A DNA stretch of 64,000 nt from Armigeres subalbatus (GCF_024139115.2 NW_026943480.1:38480-102479), one strand, 5' to 3'. Counted from the stretch's first letter, positions 11,962 to 23,480 are shown. Made by a program: numbers and translations. The notes: a model not told the origin generated them from the letters alone.

Positions 11962-14289
11962 CTGTTGGTAGAGATGATGCAATTATTGACTTGTTTTCTG
12001 TTATTTCCTGTAAGGACGGGTCTACAAACCGATAGAACATATGGGTTGCTGCGTTAATACGTAGATTGTTTGAAAACAACACTACCGCAATCATACTGTT
12101 CATAATCTCATAGTTTGACGTAACAACGATTCCAAATTTCACCGAATTTGACTTATCACGCGTGTACTACGGTAATTCAACCACTGTAATATCGATACTT
12201 TCAAGCCTCATTCATTTGTGATATTTGTCCCTGTATTAACCCAAATATGTACGTGCAAAAGTGTAATGGTTGATACGTCAACTAAGAAATCATGGGCAGT
12301 ATAGGAACACCGACAACTATCGGAAATTTAACCCTAAATAAATTAGCTAGCTATTAATCAATTATTTTGAAAATGATAATCATTCTAGTAGAAATTTTAA
12401 TTTATGTGTCATTTTGAGCAATCTATTTTGGAGAATATTGTGTTTATAAGTGATTATAATGATAATTTAGGCAAATCGAAACCACTGATTACTCGACTCA
12501 AAAAAGTTTTTGTTAACCGAATATACCTTTTACGATTTAAATTAAATGAATATTATTTCCTATGAGTCCTATGAGAGATTTCCTTTCCTATGGATTTTTG
12601 AAAAAAGAACTAATTGAAAAATGAAGCAAAAATTTGCCATTAGCATAATCTATAGCTTCAGGGTTGGTGAAGAAATTGATTCATTAGCTAAGGTTATAAG
12701 CACCTATCTTGATTTCGAAATCAAACAATGAACATTTTCTGTATTGGAAACTTTCAATTTTGTCGTTGCCAAGATTTTGTATAAAATTGAAACTCAACCA
12801 ACATTTTTTGGGTGTGTGGGTGGCCAATAAGAAGAAGAAGTAGGGTATGTCATAAATTGTTATGGTTCATCTCTGTTATCATTCTGGGTGAGAGCTTCAT
12901 TTTGGACATCCGACCATCTTTACTATATCCCATTTTTTTGCGACTATTGATAAAATGCATTTATTTTTGAAAACTTGACAAATATTTGAAAAATATATAT
13001 AACAGTTAACAGTTCGGAGAAAACATTTTTGTTCAGAATGCATCTTTAAGAACTGCGCCACATGTAGAAAAGATGGTAAAAATTTAATTTAAGCTTAACA
13101 TAAATCGCTGCAAAAAAACATGTTTGCTGGGACTCGGCTGTGCGAATCTCAGGAAAAGTTCAACAAATTGCTGAGATCCCTAAAATTCTAAGATATTGAA
13201 AACGGCTTAAATCACACTACCAATATTTATCCGGATTTAATACTGGCTCTGCCAATTCAATGTCAATTACCTAAAGATAAACGTGAATAAACAACTCAAA
13301 TTGTGTGCGCAATCAATCTGTAAGAAGAAGTGTGAAAAAACTTTAAAATTATTCGTAAATGGTTGATGGTTCAGCTCCCGCATCGCTTGTCCCTGGAGTA
13401 TACACAAACCCTCTGTGTGCTTATCAGCGAGCAACGGCCACTCGAATTCAAACAATACCACCCAGTGACGGTTTGCGAAACGATTCGATTCATCTCGTTA
13501 GCGCTTCAAAGTTGGCTAGACTTGATCGCGCCGCGCCTCGACGACGTGAGGGGAACTTTTAGACCGACTAAACCATGGCAATGGCCTTGAATCGGGAGCT
13601 CGCGTTTTGCAACATTTCAGGTGTGAGAAGTCGCTTTCCACCTGATTTTAAAAAAAGTGTCCACATGTTGGCGACTGTTCCACGTGCTTACATACAAACA
13701 ATAACATCTCATGTGCGTGCCTACTCTTGGTTTAGCTTGCCAGTAGTGGTCATAAAACGCTGACTAGCTCCACCTTGCACTTTATCTCTGTGTGATGTCT
13801 AGCTGATGTTGTGGTTGCTCACGTCACCGTTGTCGTCAAGTTCAAACGACAAGACCTATCGAGACGGATCGACTGATCAGTAATGATTTTATTTGATCTC
13901 ACTGCAATCCACCGAAAAGAAACATAAGACATATAGGTATTTAGCTCGAACTTCGACTATCTGAAAATCACCAATCGCCCAGAAAGTGATTGTGTGATTC
14001 AGAAGGCACAATACCGTTTCGATGGTTCATGGCGGGGTTGCATAATTTTGGCGAACTGTTATGAAAGAAAAGAATTCACACCGTAAACAGTCCTTGAAGT
14101 TGGCTAATGGTCTTTTCTGTAAAACATTCGTGGTGACAAACAGACACGGGTTTGATAGACGTATTTACAAATACTTCATCGGTGTCCGTCGGTTGAATGA
14201 TTGTGGAAGTATACTTCATCAATCTCAGTCATTCTGAATTTTGGTAAACTTTAGAGCAAAGAAACAGATTGCTTAGTATTTTTTTGATT
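11962..14289. other. Long gene-poor stretch
   Basis: AT-rich with no recognised domain. A CCAATAAGAAGAAGAAG scrap at about 12819-12841 looks like a SINE tail. A locally GC-richer island (about 13360-13600) opens overlapping short frames (65-75 codons) that I do not recognise and that lack splice support. Confidence 0.3.
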
Positions 14290-14715
14290 TACTCGTACAA
14301 AAAAAAAACTTAATTTCACCCCAAAAGCGAACTTGTAAGAAGTTCGTAGACCCAAATAGTTGTTGTATAGTTATTAATCGACTCAGCTCGACGAACTTAG
14401 CAAATATACGTCCACAGACAAATAGACGTAACAGCTTTGAACATTTTTCTGAAAAATCCCTTCCCAAATCCTCTACCACCATTTTGCGAGTATTTTACAA
14501 GAAACAATGTTTCGTATAACATAGTCACCAGAAGGCACTGAGTGAAATGTCGAACTTGAAAGATTACGACGCTAGCGCCTCTACTTGTAAAACGCGCAAT
14601 CACTAAATTCAAATTGATCTTTGAAGTCATGGTTGATGGTCATTTTTCTAGTGTTACGTCTGTTTGTCTGTGATACGTCTTTCCGTGTGAATGTATGTGT
14701 ATATGTTTGTGCGTG
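14290..14715. mobile_element. MITE family A, decayed copy
   Basis: The interior landmarks of family A are present in order: CCAAAAGCGAACTTGTAAGA, GACCCAAATAG, CGACTCAGCTCGACGAACTT, and a TGTGTATATG-type microsatellite near 14690-14720. The terminal TGCCTTTCTCG motifs are no longer recognisable, so the boundaries are approximate. Confidence 0.5.
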
Positions 14716-14787
14716 TACAAATCCAAATAAAATAAATATACATTTTTATACAGTTTTTGCAAAATAAAAATAGAAGAAAAATTAGTT

Positions 14788-14930
14788 AAGCTCTTTTAGA
14801 TGAATGTCTTCAATTGTCTAAGCCGAGTTTAGTACTTTACATTTAATTCCACTACGTTTTGTTATCTTTTCAGATACGTATTTCGACCTCGCAGTTGAGT
14901 TGTACTAAACTCGTCTTAGATAGTTGATAA
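14788..14930. repeat. Interspersed palindromic repeat (AAGCTCTTTTAG family)
   Basis: TCAATTGTCTAAGCCGAGTT near the start is mirrored by AACTCGTCTTAGATAGTTGA at the end. Related copies occur at 21341-21440 and 24338-24415, both with a GAGCTTTTTAAT/AGCTCTTTTAG lead and a TAAGACGA motif. GATACGTATTTCG inside it recurs at about 30200. Confidence 0.5.
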
Positions 14931-15195
14931 AAAATAGTGTGTAATGCAAAAATAAATCATACCAATCACAACCATCATGCAAATTGAAATGTAGTTTCAT
15001 TTAAATTTCAATGAAATCTGTTGTATATTTAAACGATTGTGTCATTTTTTGAAGTTCAGGCAACGATAAAGTGAAAATTATTAAAGTTTCATTGTAGCTA
15101 TGGTTTTGTTTGAATAGTTTGTACTCATGTACTCTGTGTACTCTAAACCAATTGGATTCCTAAATTTGTTAATTATTGATGAGTTTATTTACTTA

Positions 15196-15539
15196 CACTG
15201 AGAAAAATTTTATAGTAGAAACTACCATTTCAGGGGTAATATTGAGAACAGTACCGACGTTTTTCAACCGAAGTGCCAATCGTCTTAAAATAACTAAAAT
15301 ATGGTCTATCTTACTATAAAAATAGTATATTCAACCGCTTACATGGTTATTTTTACTGAAAATGTTTGTTTGAGTCTATGCTAAATAACAATTTTTGTGG
15401 TGAAATTGAAAATAATATCAATCAGATTTACTACATTTATGGTAAAATTAAGCGATTTGTCCCTTCAGTTGAAAAACGTCGGTACTGTTCTTAATTTTAC
15501 CACAAAATTGTAATTTCTACTACAAAGTTTTTTTCAGTG
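15196..15539. mobile_element. 344-bp TA-flanked MITE, CACTGAGAAAAA ends
   Basis: It starts CACTGAGAAAAATTTT and ends AAAGTTTTTTTCAGTG, with TA on both sides (15194-15195 and 15540-15541), consistent with a TA target-site duplication (Tc1/mariner/pogo-type). Internal inverted segments also pair: ACAGTACCGACGTTTTTCAA against TTGAAAAACGTCGGTACTGT. There is no ORF, so it is non-autonomous. Confidence 0.75.
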
Positions 15540-15563
15540 TACGAATCGGCTGGTATGGGGCCG

Positions 15564-15712
15564 CACACATATTACGTAAGCACTTATCGGGGGAGGGCGG
15601 GTTCATTTTCTTACGCACCATATAAACAAAAAATCATTTGTATGAAAAAAAATCTTATAAGGGGGAAGGGGGGTCAAAAAACCCAGGAAAAATGCTTACG
15701 TAATATGTGTAC
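15564..15712. repeat. 149-bp inverted-repeat element
   Basis: CACACATATTACGTAAGCA at the left mirrors TGCTTACGTAATATGTGT at the right, with G-rich GGGGGAGGG/GGGGAAGGGGGG inside. A related element with ATGTAACGCT and GGGGAGGGGG is at 30844-30965. Non-coding. Confidence 0.6.
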
Positions 15713-15748
15713 GACCTCTATCATACAGTACTCTATGGTTAATATTAA

Positions 15749-15866
15749 AGCCCCAAACGCAATACAACGGAACGGCGACGGAAACGGAAAATTTGACAGT
15801 TAGCCCATATATTTTCTGTCAAATTTTCCGTTTCCGTCGCCGTTCCGTTGTATTGCGTTTGGGGCT
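15749..15866. mobile_element. Perfect 51-bp-arm palindrome, probable mini-MITE
   Basis: By eye all 51 bases of the left arm (15749-15799, AGCCCCAAACGCAATACAAC...) are the exact reverse complement of 15816-15866, with a 16-base loop. The element is flanked by TAA on both sides (15746-15748, 15867-15869), which fits a 3-bp duplication of the PIF/Harbinger type. Perfect arms with several CpGs suggest recent insertion or gene conversion between the arms. Confidence 0.8.
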
Positions 15867-15869
15867 TAA

Positions 15870-16306
15870 GTATCCTTTATTGTGAGATATGCGGAAGCGG
15901 CAATTTTGAGTCAATTGTCAGGCTGTCAGAATTATAGATAAAGGAATACACAGATGCCCGAGGATAAATCCTCTGTCGCCAAAGAAACTGTCGAACGAGT
16001 ATTTTCACGTCACGATATCAATGAAAATATTGAGGGGTGTAATTTCTGTAGAGTTGGTGAAATATAATGACCAACCCTATTATTAAAATGACATTGTATA
16101 GCCCCTGGATGGGAAGGATTGACAAGAGGGAGATAGAGTGAATGTGGAGAGAATGAGGGGAGTATGAGGAATTCGCTGGCGTGGTTCGAGGATAATCGTT
16201 TCAACTGCTGTTGAGGCTAGTCGTGAATATAATAGTTCCCAGTGAATAAATCGCTTTTTATTACCGCTCCGAAAGTGAACCGAAAGTTTTTGTTGGCGAG
16301 ACTCTA
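15870..16306. other. Gene-poor spacer, possible LTR scrap
   Basis: No ORF of note. The stretch about 16160-16306 (AATAAATCGC near 16243, GTTCCCAGTGAATAAATC) has the feel of an LTR 3' region, but no partner LTR is present. Low confidence. Confidence 0.2.
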
Positions 16307-17804
16307 CACTGAGATAATTCTCCATCTAGAATTTATGTGCACTGCACATATATTTTTGCAATCAAGCTTTGCACATGTATTATATTAGTCTTGCACATAG
16401 AATGAGAAACTCTGCTACTCGTATATTTTATGTGCACGCACTAACAGAATTCAAATGCAATTAGAATATTTATTATAGCATTAGATTAATATGTTTTATG
16501 TGCAGTCATAATAATAATCATGTGAGTTGTTTTCAAAGCCAATCCGATCTAATTATGGGTTATTGTAAATAATTTGTGAAAAAACAAGAAATACAAAGAA
16601 ATATTTATTTATACTTCGGACATTTACAAGAACTTCTGCGTAGTAAATAAAATATTACGATCTAATCATGTAGGGTATCTGTTCCTATATCAATAACAAT
16701 AAGGCACAGTGCACATAAAATACATTGATTTCTCACCCAATTATCAAGTACCATGAGAATAATTATGCTCAATTCACATAATTTTTAATTGAGAACAATT
16801 TGGTGACTTCAAAAATGAAATAAATATCAGATTTATGAAGTATTTAACTGAAAAACATCATCACCACCATGCACCCATTTCAATAACATTCTAAAATAGT
16901 TAATCCTATGCCTGTACCTATTTCAATAATACTACTTCCAACATAAACTACGCACACTATTACTCATGTGTATACGTAACGATATGATTGCAGTGATGCC
17001 GAATTCTCCAATGTCTTTTATTTATGTAGGAACAACTGAAATGTTATTAGAAATATAATTACAATATTTCAGTTTTTGTTGCAATTTTCCATCTTATCAG
17101 TTCAATTTTATGTTTGTCATAATTTATCTTTTCGATATACCTTATTTTGCAAAAATGTCAGTTGAGTTTCACATTAAAAGTTCATACAAGCCTTTTTGAA
17201 ATAAAAATCTAAGTTGGCAACCCTTGAGGATACAAGCAAGATGTAAACAGTTTGGAATACGGACACGGATAATTCAGACATAGTTCGAAATAAACCTATA
17301 TCAAACTATAGGAAATCGCGTTCTTTTTTCAAATATAATTGTATTAATAGTGAAAATGTGATGTGCTTTATGTGCTGTGAAGTGAATTTCATATGTAAAC
17401 ATTTGTTTTAGCTTGAAATTGAGTGGAAAACAACGTTGTGAATACAGGTGTATCTGTTAGTAGCAATCGTGCAGTGCATCAAACCAGCAGTTCAGAGGTA
17501 GGAAAATGTGTTTTATAGTTTTGTTTCTCATAATTTGAGTCTTGTGAACTGAAATATAGCTTAAACGGAATTTTAAATAATATTATTAACATTGAAGAAT
17601 GTTGTCCATTCATTATTATGTACGTTCGATGTGAGACATTGTATTTAAATCGATTTTCAATTGGGTTTATTGACGATTGTGATTAATATACGGGCTGTTA
17701 TTAATATGGGAGCTTTTACCCTACTTAGACGCAAATTTGGAGTGCCGCTCCGTGGTGAACGTTGGGGACGGAAACGAAGGTGCTGCCAAAATGGATCTTC
17801 TTAA

Positions 17805-18300
17805 TTAACGAAAACCACCCGCGGCAGTCGGTATATATCGGCCCACATCCACACCGATTTGCGCCAAACCGTTCAAAACGACCACCGGACAGCTACCAGC
17901 GACACTTCCATCGTGAATGTGATTTGCCCTGGAGTATTCCAAAAGATTTATCCGATGGTCTCGCAAATCAAAGCTCTTCGCCGTGCTGCAAATTGTGATT
18001 CCGCATTCGCGCTACTGCACCAGTAAATCCATCACTGCGTAACACTTTGCGTGTGTTTTGCCGGAATAGAATAGCATCCGCTCGGTGGTGTTTTTTCTGT
18101 AAACGATGTAAAGATTATTAATATAAATGTCCTTTTCTTTGTCCTATTCACTTACCTCCATTAATGTGAACCAAGATTTTGGATGTTGGGAATGTTGTTT
18201 TTCTTCATTTCTCCACTCGAATGCTGCGTGGGTTCACCGTATTTTGGTAGCGGTGGCATAACCGCAACATCCATGATTTTTTCTGGTGGAGCCATGTTTC
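17805..18300 (-). pseudogene. Exon-like block B (unknown protein)
   Basis: Read on the minus strand. An upstream piece begins ATGGCTCCACCAGAAAAAAT at 18294 and encodes MPPLPKYGEPTQHSSGE. It is followed by a donor GGAG|GTAAGTG at 18155/18156, a 59-bp intron (18097-18155) ending TTTACAG, and an exon with MLFYSGKTHAKCYAVMDLL and GITICSTAKS, then VVVLNGLAQIGVDVGRYIP, ending TAA at 17805-17807. One in-frame TAG follows LLVQ, and the upstream frame hits TAA just before the donor. Block A at 18313-18600 is a diverged duplicate with the same splice sites. I do not recognise the family. Conserved splice sites and protein-level similarity between the blocks argue that this once coded. Confidence 0.45.
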
Positions 18301-18312
18301 GCACTGCCTATT

Positions 18313-18600
18313 TCACCCAACAGAGTTATCCGATGCCACACTGCAAATCGTAATGCCGCGCAAGAGTTCGTGTCGTTCCTGCATCAGAAATCCCATAATC
18401 GTGTAGCACTTTTCGTGTAATTTGCCGAAATAAAACAACATAATCTCGATGGTGGTTTTTCCTGTAAAGGTCTGCAGTTTGTTTATAGAATAAGGTCCAT
18501 TTTTTTGTTCTCTCCACTTACCTCCATTAAGGACATAGTTGGTAGAGTACCACGATGGCAGTCAATATGGCACCGGACCTTCCACGGGTCAACCCCACAC
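18313..18600 (-). pseudogene. Exon-like block A (unknown protein)
   Basis: Minus strand: ...YSTNYVLNG, donor GGAG|GTAAGTG at 18521/18522, a 60-bp intron (18462-18521) ending CCTTTACAG, then an exon reading GKTTIEIMLFYFGKLHEKC, YTIMGFLMQERHELL and RGITICSVASD, ending TGA at 18313-18315. It aligns with block B in nucleotide and protein sequence (MLFY.GK.H.KCY; GITICS). Phase is continuous across the intron with no internal stop, so this copy is less damaged than B. Function unknown. Confidence 0.45.
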
Positions 18601-18870
18601 CTCCCGCACTCCTCTCCCACCAACATTCGGATGCATTGAACAGCATCGAGCAAAAGTCTAATATTGAAATTACTAACCTGTTCACAGCATATTTATTCAC
18701 TTCCCGTGATAGCGAACATGTTTATCCAAAGAGTCCTATGTATTTCGGCTCGAATAATATCATAAATTAGCAGTTTCGTGCCAATTTATTAGCCGTTCGC
18801 GATTTGGTGGGTTTATCACTGCACTTCACTTCTTCTCAAAGGGCACGGAAAAAATCAAGTTTTTACTCAC

Positions 18871-18920
18871 TTCTCCGCACATGAGCAGCCCGAAATGTTG
18901 ATGGAATGCAAATTAAACAT
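18871..18920 (-). other. Possible first coding exon in the 4-kb element
   Basis: Minus strand. An ATG at 18918-18920 gives MFNLHSINISGCSCAE and then a strong donor AA|GTGAGTAAA (exon end 18871). Upstream (to about 19050) is GC-rich sequence with CCGGTGCACCGCGG. This would be a plausible start for the transcript carrying blocks A and B, but the acceptor of the next exon is not clear. Confidence 0.25.
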
Positions 18921-19060
18921 CACTTTTCGAAATCTGTCACTTGTTTAAACCGAAAACTTAATATAAACTGCTATTTTTGCCCGAAAAAAACGATTAAAAA
19001 CTGATCGCGGAGCGAATGTAAACACCGCGGTGCACCGGCACCGGCAGCAGCAAACTAATA

Positions 19061-19847
19061 AGTAGGGTGGTTCAAAAAATAATTTTGCTCCGCCACGCTC
19101 AGTCGATTATGATTTATAATTTGAGTGTCATCCAATGGTTTGGGCTGGTTTGAATAAAGGCTTACCGTGCACAAGTCGTTTCAGGTTTGTATGACAGTTG
19201 ATATGGCGAGGTTAAATTTAACATTATTCTGATTCTGGCACTCCGTCATTGGGCGCTAGCGAGGGGGGAGATCATATGAGTGGATGAAATATTCAAGAGC
19301 TTCAACTCCATAGACAATCCATATTGGATGGTCGTTCCAATAGTTGGGAGTTGATTTTAATCGAGGTTGCGAATCTTTCGCATGATAATTAGGCTTCTCA
19401 TAAGGCATCAGTGAAACGTGCAATTCAACAAAATACCCAGAATTTGTCTGTGATATCTATCGCACCAGGGGCAGATACTTCTAGTCTAGTCTAGTCTACA
19501 CAATCGCACCAGGGGCAGATGCTTCATACAAAAAGTGTGACATAAGGGTGAGTGGGGTATAAAATGCTATATTTGCGTTACGTAATCAGTGGATCTTTCC
19601 TGCAGTGCGGTTTTCATTCAGTGAAGTCTCTGGAATGATGCTTTCAGCTATGTGTGTTCTCTTTTGGTGGGAGGCGCCGTAGCCAGTGTAATAAAAGGTT
19701 TAGTTTCTCATACTAGTTTTCATACAAACTTGAACCGGCTTGCGCTCAACCAGTTTTTGTTCAAATCGGTTTTTTGAGGACACTCGGAGCATGGGACGGA
19801 ATCGAGCGAGCGTGGTGGAGATGGGACGTTATTTGAACCACCCTACT
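19061..19847. mobile_element. 787-bp nested element, AGTAGGGTGGTTCAAA ends
   Basis: AGTAGGGTGGTTCAAA at 19061 mirrors TTTGAACCACCCTACT at 19832-19847. AATA lies on both outer sides, a possible short target duplication. It sits inside the 4-kb element and separates exon-like block 3 from the others. Inside, a short direct duplication ATCGCACCAGGGGCAGAT occurs at about 19459 and 19505. No coding capacity. Confidence 0.6.
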
Positions 19848-19951
19848 AATATTCTTTGTTATTTTATAAATACGACACCAATACTACTACAGTACATGAC
19901 AGTTTTTATTGTACCAATACTTTCAAAGCTTTGTTTTGGTACTCAACCCAC

Positions 19952-20090
19952 CTTCACCTTAACGTGGGCCAAAATTCCGATGTTGGAGATCTTTTTTCTG
20001 CTCCAACTTGGTTATACGCTGAGTGGGTCCGTCGTATTTTGGAGGCAAATTCTGGTTTGCTTCTCCGCCATGTTGGTGGTTTTTAAACAA
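19952..20090 (-). pseudogene. Exon-like block 3 (unknown protein)
   Basis: On the minus strand this encodes NLPPKYDGPTQRITKLEQ and KKDLQHRNFG in one frame. It aligns with PLPKYGEPTQ...KKNNIPNIQNLG of block B, and its DNA aligns base for base over CCAAAATACG..GACCCACTCAG. A donor-like AAG|GTGGGT follows at about 19951. It is the third diverged copy of the same exon in the element. Plus-strand ORFs over it (117 and 76 codons) are shadows. Confidence 0.4.
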
Positions 20091-20327
20091 TAAATATTAA
20101 TTTCAACGCTAATGTATTTCATGTGCGTGTATTGATATTTGATTTATTATTGGTCATTGCATTGAAAATTTACTTGCGATTTAAGTAAATCATAAATGTT
20201 TGGCATTTAAATTCTATTACCAATAAATATATTTCAAATGCTGCACATAAAACCGAGTTGAGGGAAGCCGGCTTGCTTCTATATAGTTTGTGCACATAAA
20301 AAATATTGTTGATTTGATCTCAGTGTA

Positions 20328-20940
20328 CAATATCATATGCACCTGGTACACGGTCAAAAGAACGAACCCATCCCAACTTCACTATCAGTAGTCAAAATGC
20401 GAGCCAAATGAACATTCTTATTTTATATACACAGATTGAGAGGTATTGCGATTGTAATGAAATATATTTTATGAAAAGTTTCATACAATAAACAATTTCT
20501 TTTACTTCCACTAGTAGAAGTAAGCTAGTTTATGCATCGTATGCATAGTAGACAAACATATTCCAAATTGACATCAAATGCATAGTCACATACAAACTTC
20601 CACTTTTTGCATTGCGGCAAGTGCAGGAAACGTTTGCAAACAAAAGTAACAGCATTGCTAAATCGTTTCGGAGTCTAAAATGTTGTAGGGGCTTTGCGGT
20701 AGGCAGCCCTTACTTTGCACCGTTCAATGGAATAATTTCCATGAAATAATAATAATGGAACATATTTCCCTTTTAATTGCTAAATTTTAGCTTAGTTATG
20801 GATCAAAAAATTATTCTTTATGGAATCTCCTGAACTATTTTATGAATTTATGGTAGCATTTTAAGGAACATTCGGATGTTATTTATGGATCGTTTTTCAT
20901 TTTTTTATGGATCCGTCTTTATTGTTTATATGCAAAAGTA
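20328..20940. other. Intergenic, no gene seen
   Basis: AT-rich spacer between the 4-kb element and a SINE fragment. Only short chance ORFs. Confidence 0.3.
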
Positions 20941-20943
20941 TGT

Positions 20944-21075
20944 TTTGCCTTTGCGGTAAGATGCGCTGATACAGAGGAAGACCATACTAAAGGTGGTTGG
21001 GTCCGATTCTCGGTCCGGTCTAGGAAATTTTCGGTTTGGAAATTGTCTCGACTTCCCTGGGCATAAATGTATCAT
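20944..21075 (+). mobile_element. Feilai-like SINE, truncated copy
   Basis: The head GCGGTAAGATGCGC, the B-box-like GGGTCCGATTCTCG (20999-21012) and the body start TCTAGGAAATTTTCGG match the SINE at 416-650. The 3' half with the GAAGAAG tail is missing. The short ORFs on both strands here are produced by the SINE. Confidence 0.55.
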
Positions 21076-21340
21076 CGCGGTCATAATCGGCGATTTCACA
21101 ACATCAAAACAAATTATCGATTTGTTCTCAAGCTTTGCTCGGGTATTCAACCTTAACAATAGATATCGGCATACATTTTGAAAAGTGCCGCGCGTTTCCA
21201 AGCAACTAGTATTTAATCAAACTATTGTTTGCTATAACAATCAATATTATGGACATCTTAGGGCATCTTTAGTAATGTTATAGTTATAGTTATATTTATT
21301 TCCCGAGTTTTACATTTTATAACTGATAAGAAAATTATTT

Positions 21341-21440
21341 TGAGCTTTTTAATCGAATGTCTTCACTTGTCATAAGACGAATTTATACAATCACATTGAA
21401 TTCCATGGGATTGTATATAAACTCGTCTTATGACAAGTGA
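21341..21440. repeat. Palindromic repeat (TAAGACGA family)
   Basis: CACTTGTCATAAGACGA at 21364 mirrors TCGTCTTATGACAAGTG ending at 21439, with GATTGTATATAAACTCGTC against TATACAATC inside. Related to 14788-14930 and 24338-24415. Confidence 0.55.
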
Positions 21441-21496
21441 TTTTATAACTGTCAAAGATATAGAACAAGAAATGCATTTTCAGTAGCAGTTATAAG

Positions 21497-21803
21497 ATGC
21501 ACATGTTTTATACTGGAAAACGAAAAAATAATCTTCCGAGGCCAATTCAAATGTCAAACTGTTATGATGTCGATGAAATAGTATTTTTTATAGCTGATGA
21601 CGTCATCTTCTTTTGTCTTGAACGAAATGAAACTCGAGTAAATTCTGTTGCAAATTCGTGCAAAAATACAACTGAGCAGTATTCCAGTTATAAATTTCCC
21701 GACGAAACTGTTCGAATTTTTAAAACTATTACGCCTGTTGAAGATGGCATTTTTACAGTTTCAATTTCATTTCCTAACATCATGAGCATCATCCAGAATC
21801 GGG
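21497..21803 (+). CDS. Possible coding exon, unknown protein
   Basis: An open frame of about 102 codons starts at ATG 21497 (MHMFYTGKRKNN). It reads on through CYDVDEIVFFIADDVIFFC and FKTITPVEDGIFTVSISF and reaches a good donor, CGGG|GTAAGC, at 21803/21804. The composition is more protein-like than neighbouring chance ORFs. It has no domain I recognise, no signal peptide, and no identified next exon. It could equally be a chance ORF between two repeats. Confidence 0.25.
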
Positions 21804-21839
21804 GTAAGCAAATCCTCTTTGCATAACTTAACTATCACT

Positions 21840-23480
21840 AGCTTAACTGCGTACTATACTAACAACCGATGACAAATTGAATCCTTTACTGGTATCATTC
21901 GCTACGTACTTCACTGTTACATTAGTGAAGCGCCTTCGTTTATGCAACCACTACAGCATGTTGATTACGTCTATTTTGCTTTAACCCTTACATGGCTGTC
22001 AGAAAATCATCTGCGAAACGCCAATAAGAGCACTCGGATCGGATACCCTTACGCTGAAATGATCATAACTTTGGCAATTTTTAACCGATTTTAAACAGCT
22101 GGACTGTTTTGGAATCGCAACCTGTTTGCAAATTGGGAGGTTTTATTGTAAAGTGATGTCAAATATTTGTATTTTTGCGGACGTGTTTCGCTTAAGAATA
22201 CATTTTGTAGGTGATATTGTTTTATTAGTTGGTCTTATCGCATCGTGGTATTCGCAAATATATTTTGTAGGTATTCTTAGAGAGTTTTATGTCTATAGCT
22301 AATAATTAAATGACTCTTGATGCCATTCAAATGACGCTCAAATGGATAGTAAATGCTTTAAGCTCATCAAAAATAATTTGAAGGCAAAACCAATGTTATA
22401 GCCAAAGTTTGCAATTCTTACTAAACCCTACCTAAGTCCCACTCTTCCTTATCCACGCAAATTTTTGCTAATAATTGAGGGAGTCATACGCAAAGGGGTG
22501 TAACTGACTAGAAATCAGTTTCGCGAAAAATGGGTGCAAATTTTTTCAATATTTCTTCGCTCCATATAATTTGTCTAAGAGTTAAAAAAAATCATATTTT
22601 CTGGGAATTTTCACATTTATTACAAACAAGGTACAAACGATATCAACATATTGCCGTTAAGCTCTTAGACTAAAGCATTTTTGCTGGAGTCAACTAGAAT
22701 TGGACGAAAATGTTATATACACCCACCTGCTTCTAACCCTCTAAATTTATAATTTTTCGCCTACTTCCAGTGCCGCGAAGAAGAGTAGATTTGCTTCTTT
22801 CAGTATTTTCGAACCTAACGAACGATCGCCAATGCCACTTATGCAGCCAAATTTATGGCATCCTGATACAATTTGATACAGTTATACAACTGTAACGTAA
22901 TTGTAATGTAACTGTTATGTGATTCCCCTTCGAAATTTTCGCGAAAAATTAGTGAAGAGTTAGGTACTCAGTGGCCACCAGATATTCTTCCGTTAAATTT
23001 ATTGGGTTCCAAGGCAGTACAGATTCATTCTAAGCTTGCTGACCCGGCGAGCTTCACCTCACCTTAAATTGATTAATTTACAGAAACATTCCATTTTTGC
23101 ATTCGAGATTTATTGGTTTTTTAATTTAATTTTTTTCCATAATTTATTTAGCAAACAAATCGGTTCTAGACAACGATTTTCATTATTTTATCATATTTTT
23201 TTTCCATTAAATAAAAAAACAAATAAAAATTTGCATAAATCGACCTTTCTATTATCGAATTCGTGGCATTTATTGCAAGCAAGCGACAAGTGTGAAGCGA
23301 ACAGAATTAGAATTTATTTAATATTATTATTTAACAGAGAGTCAATCTTAGGAACAGCAATGTTAAAGATGCCAGTAAACCAATGCTTGGTGATCAAAAC
23401 TTTCCCAATTATATATAGAAGAAGATACCGGTCAAAATTTAAAAATTCCATGCAAATTGTTCAAAACACCATTTCATAAA
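21840..23480. other. Gene-poor stretch
   Basis: AT-rich sequence. A 147-codon plus ORF (23036-23479) is rich in F, I, K and N and looks like a product of base composition. No TE ends were recognised. Confidence 0.3.

Larger units (their letters stand above)
16307..20325. mobile_element. 4.0-kb TA-flanked DNA element, CACTGAGAT ends
   Basis: The ends are CACTGAGATAATTC (left) and GATTTGATCTCAGTG (right). TA lies immediately outside each (16305-16306, 20326-20327). Subterminal TTTATGTGCAC/GTGCACATAAAA motifs occur repeatedly at both ends (for example near 16333, 16428, 16495, 16705, 20244 and 20291). This looks like a class II transposon with subterminal repeats. I find no recognisable transposase. 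The interior carries minus-strand exon-like blocks (17805-18096, 18313-18461, 18871-18920, 19952-20090) and a nested 787-bp element. It could be a decayed autonomous element, or one that captured host exons. Confidence 0.65.

Noticed and set aside
13359..13763. Three overlapping short plus ORFs in a GC-richer island
   Set aside because: No domain, splice signals or frame preference. Probably composition.
19740..20093. 117-codon hydrophobic plus ORF
   Set aside because: It is the complement of exon-like block 3 and the end of a nested element. Hydrophobicity is an antisense effect.
23036..23479. 147-codon plus ORF
   Set aside because: F/I/K/N-rich composition in AT-rich DNA, no domain, no splice context.
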